Source: Candidatus Puniceispirillum marinum IMCC1322
Lineage (GTDB): Bacteria > Pseudomonadota > Alphaproteobacteria > Puniceispirillales > Puniceispirillaceae
Direction of reading: 5' to 3'
DNA length: 64,000 nucleotides
Assembly: GCF_000024465.1 (NCBI RefSeq)
Contig: NC_014010.1
Location: 1,302,001-1,366,000, forward strand
Part shown: in pieces, positions 17,456 through 30,900 of the stretch
Numbering within the stretch: the stretch's first letter is position 1
Layout of the letters: the number at the start of each line of letters is the position of its first letter
Notes under the pieces: generated by a model
Seen by the model: the letters and a program-made list of their open reading frames with translations, nothing else
What the model was told of the DNA's origin: nothing
The model's database searches: none
Program-made: the position numbers and the translations under genes

Positions 17456-17611
17456 TCAATAGGTGGCGCTCAATGCAATGAAATGTTTTTTAAAACTCAA
17501 ACCTGCATTTGCACCCACTGTCACAATGCCAAAAGGATTGAACATATTGCGGCGCATCACTGCATCAACCCCTTTGGGATCGGGCTGTGCATATATCACA
17601 AGAGAGTCTGT
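17456..17611 (-). pseudogene. possible beta-barrel C-terminal fragment fused in frame upstream, cut by TGA
   Basis: In the same frame as the 1,444-aa gene, but ended by a TGA immediately before its GTG, the minus strand encodes a short peptide. From ATG 17557 it reads 33 residues ending AGLSFKKHFIALSATY. Alternating aromatic/hydrophobic residues and a terminal Tyr are typical of outer-membrane beta-barrel C-termini. Upstream of 17611 the frame is closed by another TGA. It may be a gene remnant or chance; it is too short to decide. Confidence 0.25.
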
Positions 17612-17930
17612 TCAGTTCCTGCCTATTTACCCGAGAGCTGTTATATTCAACAGGCAACCCGACAGATGTTCTCTTTGATGTATGCAATTCAAGATTGCAG
17701 TGCGTTAACCATTAAACGCAACTATATTCATAATAAGCAGTAAGTTAGGTTATATATCTATAGTGCAGGATCAAATTAATATAAAAGTTATAATACTTTT
17801 TCACGTAACCGGCCTGACAGAATTCGGGTATAGCCCCTACGGGGCATGCATATCACAGTGATCGGCAATTATGACGCCAAAACACATAGCCGGCATTCAT
17901 CGAAAAATGTAGATTTGGTTTTGTTCACGA

Positions 17931-17950
17931 AATGTTTCACGTGAAACATT
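17931..17950. promoter_or_regulatory. parS site (ParB centromere)
   Basis: AATGTTTCACGTGAAACATT is a perfect 20-bp palindrome. Its central 16 bases, TGTTTCACGTGAAACA (17933-17948), match the conserved chromosomal parS consensus TGTTNCACGTGAAACA exactly. ParB binds such sites, spreads and loads SMC/condensin, and parS sites cluster near the replication origin in most bacteria. The site is intergenic, just beyond the terminator of the giant gene. parA/parB are not in the window. Confidence 0.9.
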
Positions 17951-17970
17951 TTGGCTTCATGCTCGCGCGC

Positions 17971-18007
17971 CAAAGATAAACCCCCGCCAGAGATGACCAG
18001 GCGGGGG
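17971..18007 (-). terminator. intrinsic terminator of the giant gene
   Basis: On the minus strand an 8-bp GC-only stem (18000-18007 pairing with 17981-17988) with an 11-nt loop is followed by TTTATCTTTG. It begins about 50 nt after the stop codon of the 24.7-kb gene. A second C/G-rich block at 18021-18031 could pair alternatively with the 18000-18008 arm. Confidence 0.75.
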
Positions 18008-18057
18008 GCAGAGATCGTGCACCCCGCCCCCCTAAAGTAAGTTTCGAGAGCAAATTT

Positions 18058-18900
18058 CTATAGAACCGTGGGCGTGAAGTCTTCGATCGTGGCATCTTCC
18101 CAGACATCATCATCTGTCAGCACAAAGTCGGTGCCGACATCCCGTAACACAGCAAGGGCTGAACTGGTGTCTCCTTGTCTATCGTAAATTGCGAGATCGT
18201 TCACACCACTACCAAACCGTTCTATCAGCCTTACATAAAGTGTTATCTCGGTGCTATCTGCTACAGCACCATCTTGTTTGAAGCGTAGCATGTCACCGTC
18301 GCTACGTGAAAAATTGCGGGGCATATCAACGGCGCCATTTTCAGCTGTTGGCCTATCATCAATCAGAAACAGATCCTTACTTGACGTGCCAGTTAAATCT
18401 TGCGGGTAGGGTAGCGTAGAATCAGTGGCACCATCTATCTGATTGAATTCTCCAATGGCTGTGAATAACCGAATCGTCGCGTTCTCCCAGACATCGTCAT
18501 CTGTCAGCACGAAGTCGGTGCCGACATCCTGCAGGATGGCAAGAACCGAGTTGGGGTTACCCTGCTCCGCAAATATGTACAGATCGTTATTGGTGGATCC
18601 CTCATCCATATTCTGCAATTGCGTAAAGAGGGTTTTGGCTGTCGTGTCGGCCGCCGCGTCATCATGAATGAAGCGCAGCATGTCACCAAGGACCGCCGGA
18701 TTACCCCCTTGCGCGGCTTTGCTTTGTGTGAAGTTCGTCACAACATCAGCAGTAATTTCGACGGTTCCATCATCGTCGATCAGGAACAATTCACGGCTCC
18801 CGGTTCCAGTTAGAAATTGTGGGCTAGGAACTCCGGGAATAGAACCATCTGTACTCTTGCCATCGACCGGAGTGAAGTCACTCAGTTGCGGGCCCGCCGG
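18058..18900 (-). repeat. tandemly duplicated C-terminal module of the giant protein
   Basis: Two adjacent units of about 130-150 residues end with DVGTDFVLTDDDVWEDATI (coding about 18085-18140) and DVGTDFVLTDDDVWENATI (about 18475-18535). Each begins with an LTGT-x-S-(K/R)-(D/E)-LFLIDD block. The DNA is closely similar as well, for example ATCTGTCAGCAC and AAGTCGGTGCCGACATCC, which indicates a fairly recent duplication. A more diverged third unit (ADVITKFEDGRDKVKF...ILAVIENFDG) precedes them at about 18950-19240. Confidence 0.85.
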
Positions 18901-21900
18901 GGGCTGAGAACCGCCGGGGGCAGGCGATTGTTGGGCGGGGGCAAAGGTCACGCCGGTCAGCGTTTCAAAGTCATTCGCATCAAAGTTACCGTCAAAATTC
19001 TCGATCACAGCGAGGATCTTGTTCGCATCCTCCGCATTGCCGGCATAGATTGTGATGTCGTTCTTTGTTGGATCGGTTGTATCGGCAACGGACTTCCACG
19101 AAACCGTATTACTGTTGCTGGCAATGTCGCCGTCGGCGGTAGAGAATTTCACCTTGTCGCGCCCATCCTCGAATTTGGTGATCACGTCGGCCTGCTCCCT
19201 GTTACCGGCGGTCGTGTCAACGGTGAAGATGTCGGAAATCAGATCATATCCTTGCATCTCTGCCTTGTCAGTGGGGGAGGATGGCGCTGTATCGACAAAC
19301 CCGTCATGCGTTAGCACCAGAGGTACAAAATTACCATTTCCGCCCGTGGCAATAGTGGCGGTCATCACTTGTGACCAGCTCTTTCCATTATCAAAGGTTA
19401 TGTTGAACGACATATTTGTTCCGTCGTTGACCTGCCTTTGTCTGCTTGTTTCTGGGTAATCGGCCGACCATTCCTTCAATCCGGAGCTACTGCCCCAGTT
19501 TGAAGCCGGCGCAGTATGGACGTAAATATGGGTGATCTCCTGAGCGGGCGCGTCCCTGAAATCAAGGAACGTACCTTTGCTATCCTGAATTTTAAATCGC
19601 TCCCAAAAACCTCCAAAATCAGTGCTTGTTGCCCTGAAGTTAGGGCGCACGGCCGCCGGCGTCCCCACCCCGTCGACCGCGACGGTCAGGGTCTGAGGCT
19701 GCAACTCGTCACCCGCCCCCGTCGTCGATGGCGTCAGGGTGATCTCGAATTTCTGATCGCTGTCAACCCCACCGACATTGACACCCCGCATCTGGATTTC
19801 GTTGCCCTGGATACGCACCTCGGCCGTGCCTAACTGGCCTGATGGCGAGCTGGCAATCCTCGCCGCCATATTATTTGTTCCCTGCGCCGGATTGTCGGGG
19901 TCGGTGAAAGCAAAGGTCGCCACCGTCACCCAACCGGCGTCATCAAAAGTCTCGTCAAAGCGGACATCTGCGGTGGTGCCGGCCTTGTCCTTGGCACCGG
20001 TCGTGGTCGGCGTGACGGTGAACGCCGTCGGACGTTCATCCTCGTTGGTGATGTTCACCGTCAGCACCATTTCGCTGTGCGTGTTGTCTTCCTCGCTGTC
20101 CGTCGCGCGGATCGTCAGTTCGAGGCTGCTGTCCGGGTTAGAGGTGTCCTGGTTCGCAAAAGTGCCACCAGTCTTGGTGATCCGGCCAGTCGCCGCATCA
20201 ATCGTGAAATTGACGCCCTCAACCTGTATCGTTGTCGCCGTCGTGCCACTGTCCGTCACGAAGGCGTAGCGGATATTGGTGTCCACCGGTTTCTGGTTAG
20301 CCGAAGTCGATCCCGACTGACGCGCATTGGCGGTGTAGATTTCCTGACCGTCGGCAAGCAGTTCGCCCTTATTGACGATCGCGGTGGTGATCACCGTATC
20401 GTCGCTGGTGGCGGGGGTACCTTGGTTGTTGACAAATTCGGGCTTTGAAACTTGCACATTCACAGTCAGCGTGTAATTCGGCGCACCGGTGATATTAACT
20501 GTCAGATCATATTGATTATTCCCGTTATCGTTGAAGTTCGGCTTCTGGTTGGCTGCCCATTTCACGGTAACAACATAGGTGTTGTTTTGCTCCCCCCGCG
20601 CCACCTCATGCGTGAAGCGCGTGCTGTCGGAGAGTGAAATCAGGGAGGCATTCGTAGTATAGTCAGTGTCAACATCGGTGATCACGAATGTGGCAAGCAC
20701 CTCATCCTGATTGAGCGCCTGGGTATTCTTGGTCAAAGAAGTGGCCGAGAGCGTGCCGGGATCATCCACCACCGTTACATTGATGGTCATGGTGTGTTCT
20801 TCGGCACTGAGATTGTTATCAGTACCGCTATCTTTCAGCTGATAGGTAAATGTCGCATAACCATTACCATTTTCATTTGCCACAGGTTTGAAAATCAGGG
20901 TGGCAAGTTCCGTAAGTGTCAATGTCATGCCGTTGGTCACAACTGTATCAGAACCATTGCGCGTGAATGACAATGTGCCTTTAGTTGGAAGGCCAGTGAT
21001 TTTAATACCATCAAAGCTATGCCCATCCACATCGCTAAATGGTGCGCCACTACCACCAGTAAAATCAGCTTCGGTAAAGAACACGGATGTCCCGCCAACG
21101 GCACCGTTATCCTCGGCAACAGTCTTTGTCTTGTCACCACCCGTTGGTTTGTCATTCGCGCCATTGATGGTGATGGTGAAATTGACCGGCGCGCTGTCAT
21201 CGGTGCCATCATTCACCACAAGGGTGATAGTCTTGACGATGGACTGGCCAGCGTCAAGGCCGTTTACCTCGGCGTTGTCATCCTTAATGTCGAAGCGATA
21301 GCTGCCATCCTGATAGATAAAGAGGGTGCCATGCGTTAAGTCGTACTCACGATAGTCCATTCTCCCCTTGCCATCATGCAGACTTCCTACAGCTGGATTT
21401 GCCACAACAGTCCCAGAGGTGCCAGTTCCTTTATCCCCGTCGGTGCCGCCAGCCAAAGCAGTGCCTGTGGTTGAACTAACCACCGACGCCTTTACGCTGA
21501 AGCCATTATCAAACAGGTTTGAGGGATCATCATCACCATCGACATCGCTGATTCTGATCCGGCCATTAATGTGGGCGGCGGGCGTAGCATCAGCCCCTTC
21601 GGTGTCGACACCATTATCAATGGATTGAATGACAGGCGCGTCATTCGCGCCGTTGATGGTGACGGTGATGTAGACTTCATCCGACAGCGCCTCGCCATCC
21701 CAGACCCGCACGGCAAAACGTTCGGAAAGGGTATCGCCCACATCCAGCCACTGCACATATTGATTGGCTTGATCAACGGTATATGTCCAGGTGCCATCTG
21801 CACGGATTTGCAAGGTACCGAATTGACCAGCAACCGAATAATTGTCCTTGTCAGCATTGGCGGTGAACGCATTATCAGCCGGATTGTCATCTGCCGCGGT

Positions 21901-24900
21901 AACATTATTATCCGCCACGGAGCCATTAACAGTTGTGGCACTGGCCGCGGTAAAGGTGAAATCACGTGCCATCTGCGATGGGTCATCACCAGCGTCATCA
22001 TCGGTCACGGTCAGGCGGCCAGTTGCGGTCAGGCCATCATCGGTGCCATTGGATGCATTAGCAATACCGCCTTTTTCGCTGACCACCGAACCACCGACGC
22101 CATCAGCATGCGTCACAGCGCTGATCACCGGCCGGTCATTGGTGCCGGTGATGTTGATGGTGACCGGAACATTAACTTGAGCCCCGCGTGCATCGGTGAA
22201 GGTGAAGGTGAAGACATCGGTGACGGGCTGGTTCGCATTAAGTTCCTTTACACTGTCCCAGCTATTTTCCAGCACATATGACCAGCTGTGATCGCTCAGA
22301 TTATAGGTCAAAGTACCATAGAGGCCTTTAATCTCTAACCCTTCGGCGACATCGGCGTTAGCGCTATCCGGCTGGTTATCGGCATTGTCGGCAGCGTTAG
22401 GTGCCACCTTTTTGGCATAGCGCGCCACCACGGTGCGAACATCATTGCCGCCGCCATCAGCATCGGTTACGCCATCAGCCGTACGCGTTGTTGACACGAT
22501 AGAGACACCCAGATTTGCAGCGTCATTTTCGGCATCGTCATCACCTATGGTAAAGGTACCCGCGGCGGCATTATCACCAGCATTCACCGTCGATGGCGCC
22601 GCACCAATGGCGGCATTAACATGGCCAGCCTCGGTTACTGAATTATTATCAGCACCGCTTTCCTGTTCAAAATTATTCACCGCTGTCGGGTTATCATTAT
22701 CACCCGTGATGGTGATTTTGATATAGGCGGTTTTTGACACGCCGCCCTCGTCATCGCGGATGCGGATGGCGAATTTCTCATAGGCTTTTTCGTCATCATT
22801 CAGCGCCTGCGTCGCCGCACGACCCTGTTCCAGCGTGTAGGTCCAGGCGCCTGTTGCCTCATTGATACTGAAATAGCCATAGACGCCAGACAGCTCGTTG
22901 CCAGTGGGATTCACGACAAAGCCTACATCACTTCCGTTTAACTTCTCGCTAGCCGGATCAGCCTTGCTGCCCTTGCCGTTTGACCTTCCGTCATTGTTGC
23001 TGAGAAGACTTCTGACAAGGAAGTCGAAATCGGCACTCTTGTCGCCAGCGGTTGCGTCATGCTCGGCATCGTCGTCGGTGAAGGACAGGGTGCCTGTCGC
23101 GGTCGTGCCCTTGTCGGAAGCAACATCATCCCCAGTGCCATCGATACCGTCCACACCCTTTCCGTTGTTCAGCCCGCCAGCCTCAGTCACACCGACACCT
23201 GCCAGATCGCCCTGATCGGCGGTGGCGTCATAGGCGGCGTTCGTGGTCGTGTCGGAGATCACCGGCGCGTCATTCGACCCGCGAACCTTGATGGTGACAC
23301 TCTGTTCCCTGGTCGCACCTTCGGAATCGGTAACGATAAATTTGAATACCTCATTCGCCTTCGAATTGGCGTCGGCAATGTTATAGCCGTTCAGCTCACG
23401 CAGCGCGGTGATCATCGCCTGGGTTATGTTACCCGATGGGGTTGGCCCATTCGCCAACACATAAGTCCATTTCCAGCGCCCGCCGCCATCGGTGGAATCG
23501 TCACCGGTATAGCCAGCGTCCCATGCCAGCGTGATGACACCATATTTACCCGCGATGAACAGCGTGTTGTTGGTGGGATCGGAGTCCGGGCTCAATACCT
23601 TCGGGTTTCCGCCGCTTGCGGCAGTAACAAGCGTAGCCGGATCACGCATGACAGCGGCATTAGCAACGCTTCCGCCAGCCGTTACCGACCATCCCTTTAG
23701 CCCCAGATTGGCTGTGTTATCGACGGAATCACCATCCACCACCACAAAATAGCCATAGGCGTTGACTTTAGTGCCCGAGTCGGGCGAACCAGAACTGTGA
23801 CCGGCAAAGTCATTCACGAAGGCCAAATCACCCTCATTGACAACTGACACCTGCTGGCCGGGAAAGCCATCACCAGCGCTGTTGACACCCTTTGTGTCGC
23901 CAGACTCGGTTGCTTCTGTATCCTCACGAACATTCGAAAACGGACCGTCTGCAGGCAAGAAACCCTCAATCCGGCCTTCGACAAACTGACCAGCATCAAA
24001 AGCATCTGCTCCCGCAACATCCCTAATGAAAACAAATGCCCGCAATTTCGATATGTCGGTTGATAGAGGCTTCATACCTTTCGGGATGACGAGAGGGTCT
24101 TCATTTTTGCGAACAATCAACGCAACATTAATGTTAGCCACCGAATAATCATCGGCATTCAAAATCACCTCCAGCACTATGCTGTATCTAGGATGATCAT
24201 CCATCACCGAAGCTTGCGTCCCTAAAAATTTACCAAGATAATTAAACTTGCCCGTGTAAAGTGAGTTGTAATTATAACTCTTGTTGAACGACATTGTCCG
24301 AACCGTGCCATCCAGCATCTCCAGATCAAATCTCACTTCGTTCTGTAGTGTAACAGTAACTGGGGTATCAGCACCGTTTTGTTGACTGAATGACAGGCCG
24401 GACTTTACGTCATTGGTCAGTACCCCCGTATAGAAAGATGGTGGGATAAGGATGTCGGGCTGATCGTTGGTGCCTGAAATATTAATCGTCAGATGGATGA
24501 TATTCGACTTAAGACCAGTTTGATCATATACGCGGATCGCAAAATGGTCTTGGCGTGTTACATCCTGGCTGATCTTATTGACACGATCAACCTCGGTCTG
24601 GGTGACGCCATTATTGCCCAGCTGGCTGTCACCTTCATGCGCGCCAAACAAATAATAATCCCAGGTGCCATTACTTTGGATAACAAGAACACCATATTTG
24701 CCCCTGAAAGCAAGGTTATTTCCTGTGCCTGTTTCACCCTTGAGCCATTGTAGATCCGAGACCGCAAGCTGCTCACCAGCCGACTCGCCAGCGGCAGCGG
24801 CTGCATTTTCTGGGTTCTCGTCTGCATCCCCACCAATAATATCATCTAGAGGAATTCTACTCGCTATCTCAAAGGTAAAGTGTTTATTTATGTCTGTTTT

Positions 24901-27900
24901 TTGATGCGGTTGACCCAATGCCGACACACGGTAGTTTGTCAGCTGTGCACCATCGACACCATCATGATCATAGAAACCAAACTTTCCTGAGGCTGTTTGT
25001 GCCAGAACGGCGGCATTGCCTCTAGCGATACCCGCCTCGAGAGCCGTCCGGTCATCATCACCTAGGCCGTCATGCTCGTGATACATTACTGGCGCATCAT
25101 TTTCACCTGTGACGCGGACACGAACCTTTTTCTCGACAGCCGCGCCCTCTTCATCGGTCACGATGATGGTGAATTCATCATAGACGACATCGGCCTCACG
25201 CGCAGCCCATTCATTCCCATCCTCGGTGTCACCATCCCTATTTGAATCACGTGCAGCAAGCGCCCCATCAAGTGCCTGGGTATCAATATCGGCATTATCC
25301 AGAACATATTCCCATTCCCCCGAATGCTTGTTGAGGTAAAGCCAGCCATAGACACCCTTTTTCACCGTTTTGACATCGGCATCTTTAAGCGGGTTATTGT
25401 TACCGTTCGCATCATTACTGACGCGATCCGGATGCGGTAACGTGCCGCCCGGATCCCTCACCAGCGGCAACAACCCATCAGCTTCGGCATCTCTTGCCAG
25501 CACGGTAATATAGGCTTCAAACGCAGCGATGCGCGTCAGAATTTGAGCTTTAATGCGGGCAAAATCATTACCGAATTTGTTCATTCTGAAGGTCTTGCTG
25601 ACAACTGTATTAGCTAGCTTATTAGCCGTGTCCCAACCGCTCTGGGCGGTATCCAGTGCGGTGACCAGAGTTTCAATATCCGTGATATATTGAAGCAGAT
25701 TCTGGTGCAAAGCCCGGTTTCCGGCAGTATCGACCGGCAAGGCAGCCTTGGCATCTGTCAGTTTTGCCGCATAATCGCCTGTCAGATCGATATCGGCGTC
25801 AGGATTGCCCGCCATTGCAACCCTGACAGCAGCATTATAGCCGAAAAGAGGAATGATCGACGTAGGAGCCAGCCGGTCTGAATTTTTGATGACGAAGGTG
25901 TGCAGGTCGGCGGCGGCTGTTCCACCATCTGTGTCGACAAGATCAACATCCATACCATCAAAGGTTCCCCGCACCGTGTTGATGCCATCAAGTGCCTTGT
26001 TTGCCGATGCCGCAGACGGATCGGTTTCGTCACGCAATCGCCCATCATCACGGTAGCGGGCACCCGCCTCGAGGACATTCCCGATGATGATACCCTCATT
26101 GGCCACATCATCCTCACCATTTGGTCGACCATCCGGCCCGTTGGTGTCAACTTCTGTTGTCGGTGCCCGTACAACAATGGTGACCATATCATTCGCGTCA
26201 ACAGTGCCGTCACCATTAATGTCCGTAGTCGACTGGAAAGTGATTTTTACCTCGCCATTCGCCTCACGCACCAAAGTGAATTTCGGATCTGCCTGACTTT
26301 CAGCAGTGCCCGTCAGCTTATTGCTGGTGATATCGGTCAATGTCAGTTTGCCGCCATTGAAGGCAACATAAGCCGGACGAGCTACACCATCAGGTAGAGT
26401 TTCGGTGCCACCTGCGCTAGCGCCATAGGAAATTTTGTTCGGTAGAACCAAGGTACCGTCAGCGCGGACAATAATATCATCTGCGAGACTGGCGGTTCCC
26501 ATCGTGATACGCAGTTCGCCAAGGCTGTCCAGCACGGTCTCGACCAATGATACGCCCGCCACCATTGGTGCATTTTCCACATGCGTCCGTGTTGAAATAC
26601 CGTGCGGCGTATCATTTGATCCCACCACCTTGATTTTGATGGTTTTGGTGGCACTGCTGCCGCCATCTTCATCCTGAATACGGATATTGAGCGTTTCAGT
26701 GACAACCTCGTCTTTGGCAATTTTATCGGCCTCATGCGTCAGAACATATTTCCACTTGCCATCTTTGTAGAAAATAATGTCACCGTAATTCGCGGTATAA
26801 CGGCCTAATTCGGCGGCATTACTATCATCCAGAACAGTACCACCAGGACCACCATTCACACCAGACGTTGCACCACCAGGTGCCGCCTTTGCCGGTACAT
26901 TGATATCCTGATTATCAGGCAGAGTAATCTTATTATTGCCATTAACAAGGATCGTCAGCTTGGTTGCCCCCGCATCATAATTATCCGCATCGGTAACATT
27001 CCAAGTGCCCGTGACGCTGTTATTGTCGTTCTCAACCCGTCCATCTTCGCTTTTTTGGTCTTCTTGCAGGACAAACTCATCTGCCTTGGTAGTAGATATA
27101 ATATTGGTTGAACCATGACGAACCGCCGTGTACGAGGTCTCGCCACTTTCTCGTTGCGGCTGACCGGTGCTGGCATGATTTATGTCAGGCGTAAAGGTCA
27201 ATGTGGGGACATCATTTGTTCCAGTAATTTTGATCACAAGTTCCTTGATGACAGAGCGTGCTTGAAATTCATCCTCTACCTGCAGATAGAACTTATCGTC
27301 TTTAACCTCACCAGCACGTATCTGCTGGGTTTTGGTGGCGTCAGCCGTATATTTCCATGTGCCATCTTCATACAAGGTCAAGGTGCCGTATGTTCCATTA
27401 ATATCAAATCCGCGGCTTCTATCGGCATCATTGGCGGGATTCGTATCCACCAGATTACTGTTGTTCAAATTTGCCTGATTATTAATGGTGCCTGCATAAA
27501 GATTACTGATCCGTGAACCGATATCATCATCGCTGAAATTCCAGGTACCTTCGGCAATTTCTTCTGTTGTGCGTTGAGCCACGATCAATGCTTTTTCTGC
27601 TTCTACCGTGGTGCCTTGCTTGCGAGCATTTGCCGCTTCAGCCGCAGCGGTGAATTCAGCTTCAGTCCAGGCTTCCTGAACCGCACCATGATAATCCACT
27701 ACCTCGTTAACAGGTGGGATATCAACTGATGGTGCTTCGTTGACACCGGCGAAAGTGACCTTGACAAGTACATTGGTCGTGTACACAACCTGCTTGCCTG
27801 TCACTTTATCAGTCAAACCCGCTGGTTCGACATTAACCTTAATCGAATAGTCCTCGATATGTTTGTCGCCATCCTTAGCCAGAGCAATCAAATCGGGGTG

Positions 27901-30900
27901 GTTAGGTTTTGGCGTGAAATAGACAATAAATTTATTGCCCTCACCGCGCTCAGTACTTTTTTCAACCGTGATCGTACCCCACGGCACATCAACCGGATTA
28001 ATCGCCGTGAATATATCACCTGAGAAATAGGCATATCCCTTTTCCAGAACAACGGTGAATTCGCCCACTTTCTGTCTGCCTGTCTGTTTGCCATCGGCTG
28101 GCGCATAGTCATCGGCCTGATATTCAACAGCCTTTGGCCGGTCATCATAGTCAATATCGGCAGTGCCTGTGTAATCCCAGTCATAATCAAAGTTACGAAC
28201 AGCAAACTGGAATGTCTGTTCAAATACATTGTCCGCATTTGGGGTGTCTGGATCGCCAACAACTGGGAACCGGCCTGTAACCTCCTCTTCGGCTGAGCTT
28301 GCCGGGGTACTGGTATCAACCACGCGAATTTTAACTTTGTACTCTTCACCCTCACCCTTAAGCTGCAATCCCTGACTAACAATATCCTCACGTGATTTAA
28401 AGGTCATCACGCCGGTATTTTCATCTAATGTGAAGTAGACATGATCCCCAAAAGAACTATCATCCGTAACAAAGTAAAATTTATAGGTTGTAGCAACGCC
28501 AGCTTCGCTGTTTTCTTCATCGTCGCCTTTTACCCGCGTATAGATTTCTTGCCACAATAGCGCTTTTTCAGCCAAGAGATTGTTATTATTGAAGGCCGCA
28601 TGAGTGCCACCACCATCTACAACAGCCTGCGCCGCTGTTTTCAGCGTGCTGGCTGGTAATGCATTTACCGCATTAGTAAAGGCCAGAAGTGCCGCTGCAA
28701 AACCGTCAGAGTCAGCTTTGCTTAAAGCCTCAAATGTGCTTTCAACGAGGGCAAATACGGCGGGTACAACATCACCGACGCTAAAGGTCACAGCCGTTTT
28801 TAGGTAACCAGACGCATCCTCAGCCGCGCCTTGTACCTTAATTGAATTCCTATCTGTCGAGATATTGCTCGGCCTGTCATTTTCCGGCGTGATGACAATG
28901 GTAGCTGTCTTGGCTATCGGCGGTGTATCAGTATCGCGACCAACACCGTCAGCGTTATCGTCAATCGTGTAGCCGAATGTCAGCGTGCCCTTATCACCAA
29001 CAGCGTGTTCGCCAAGGTGACGCAGGCGGATGTTACCAGCCGCAAGGTCAGCGAGCGTGAAGCTGGCATCGGCATGGCCGATTTCAATAATCCGCCATCC
29101 AGACGGATCCGCGCCCGGCTGATCATTGCCAACATTACGCTCAAGCACCGCCTGAATGCGCCCATCCACAATAAATCCGGACAGGTCGGTAATTACATAT
29201 CTGATTTCAGCGGCACCATCAGCCTTGTCATAGTCTTCGGCACCTATTAAATCCGTATTCAAAACCAGATTGTCGCCTTCAATCAATTCGTTGAGTGGCA
29301 CTGAATTCGTGCCTGTTGCGTTGGGCGCGTCATTTTCCTCGGTGACAATCAGTTCAACTTCGGCTGTTTCCGCAAAGGCATCCTTTTCATTCTGTTGCGC
29401 ATCAGATGCCGGTGGCGTGAAGGTTATGGTATCCTCACCATCAGTGATGCTAAGCAACCGCAGGATAATTTTTGCCTCTTCATGGCTGATTTCATGCAGG
29501 AATACAACATGGCCATCCTGAAGCTGTTTCAGCGTGAAATGGTCAGTCTGCCAAGCCTCAAGATCGGTTCCTTCGGCAGGTGTTGCGACAAGAATTTTCC
29601 AGTCAGTAGCCGCGCCTGTGCTGGTGGTTTTTACCAAAATACGACCAGCTTTTCCGTCAGATGATTTGAGTAACACTTCACCTGCTGATGGCAGGCCGGT
29701 ATCAGCTTCACGCGTTACTTCGCTATTGGTTTGCGCCGTGTAATCCCGCTTTAGCAGCTGGCGCTGGTCAATATTGGCCATATCCAGTTTGATTTTAACC
29801 TGATCAGCTGGCGTATCCACATCGACGATACCGAACATTTTATGTGTCAGTGTGATGCCACCCTGGCTGGTATCATTACCGGGTACGATGCCGTTCACCG
29901 CCGCGCTTGGGTCAATATTCACCGTTTCCTGCGGCACATTTTCGGCAAAGGTACGCTCGTCATCGGTGGCGGTTTTCTGCGGCGCGTTGCCATCCAGCGC
30001 GCGCATCGCCGCCCTGATGCCGTCAATCAGGTCGGTATTCACATTGCGATCATCCGCCGCGATCACCGCCGCCTTGTCGGCAAGGCCAAGCAGACCGTTG
30101 ATCTGGGCACCATGCGATTCACCTGTCGTCTTGAACAATGCATCAAGGATTTGATCAACAGATTCACCGCCCAACACATGGATCGTGATCGTCGTGCCAG
30201 CAACAACAGATTTCACCGCCGCATCATTCGCCGCATCGCCAACCACCTTTATGGTGTAATTGGTGCCACCATTGGTGAAAGTGAAGCTGTGTGATTTCAC
30301 ATTATCAACCATTGGCGCGTCATTGACGTTGGTGATATTCACCGTTGCGGTCTGTTCGGGGCTGATTTTGCGTTCGGCCTCGGTATCGCGGTTGTCACGT
30401 ACGACATAGGTGAATGTCGCGGTGAAGGCATTGGTGCCGGGCTTCTGGTCCGCCCCCGAAGAGACAAAGCGTACATTACCCGCATTGACATCGGCCTGAG
30501 TAAAGGAGGCGTCGGTTTTAGAGGTGGCCGTGCCGATATCGAGCTTAACCCAGTTGGTGCCATCGAAACGTTCGATCCAGCCCATTTTGACATTGCGGTC
30601 ATCATCGGCGGTCTGGCTGTTTGTCTGGTGGTAATTGGCATCCTGATAACCGGTGATGATATAGACGATATTGGACGGAGACGTGGGGGTATTGCTCTCA
30701 GTGTTAATACCGTCCTCATCCGAGCTACGCAGATGCGCCGCGGTCAGGATGACAGATGACAGATTGGCACTGTCGCTACTATTCTCGCTACTCTCGTCCA
30801 CCGTTGCGGTGACACTGGCCACCTGCGCGGCCGGGGTAAAGGTACGAGCGGCGTTACCAGCACTATCCAGTGCTGTAGGCCCGCTGACTGTGCCGACCTG

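Larger units (their letters stand above)
17612..18057. other. intergenic region between the two surface-protein genes
   Basis: No gene recognised. It holds a GC-rich hairpin GCCCC-TAC-GGGGC (17833-17845), the parS palindrome (17931-17950) and a strong terminator for the giant gene (17971-18007). Two plus-strand frames here (17463-17678 and 17483-17743) lack ribosome-binding sites and look spurious. Confidence 0.6.
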
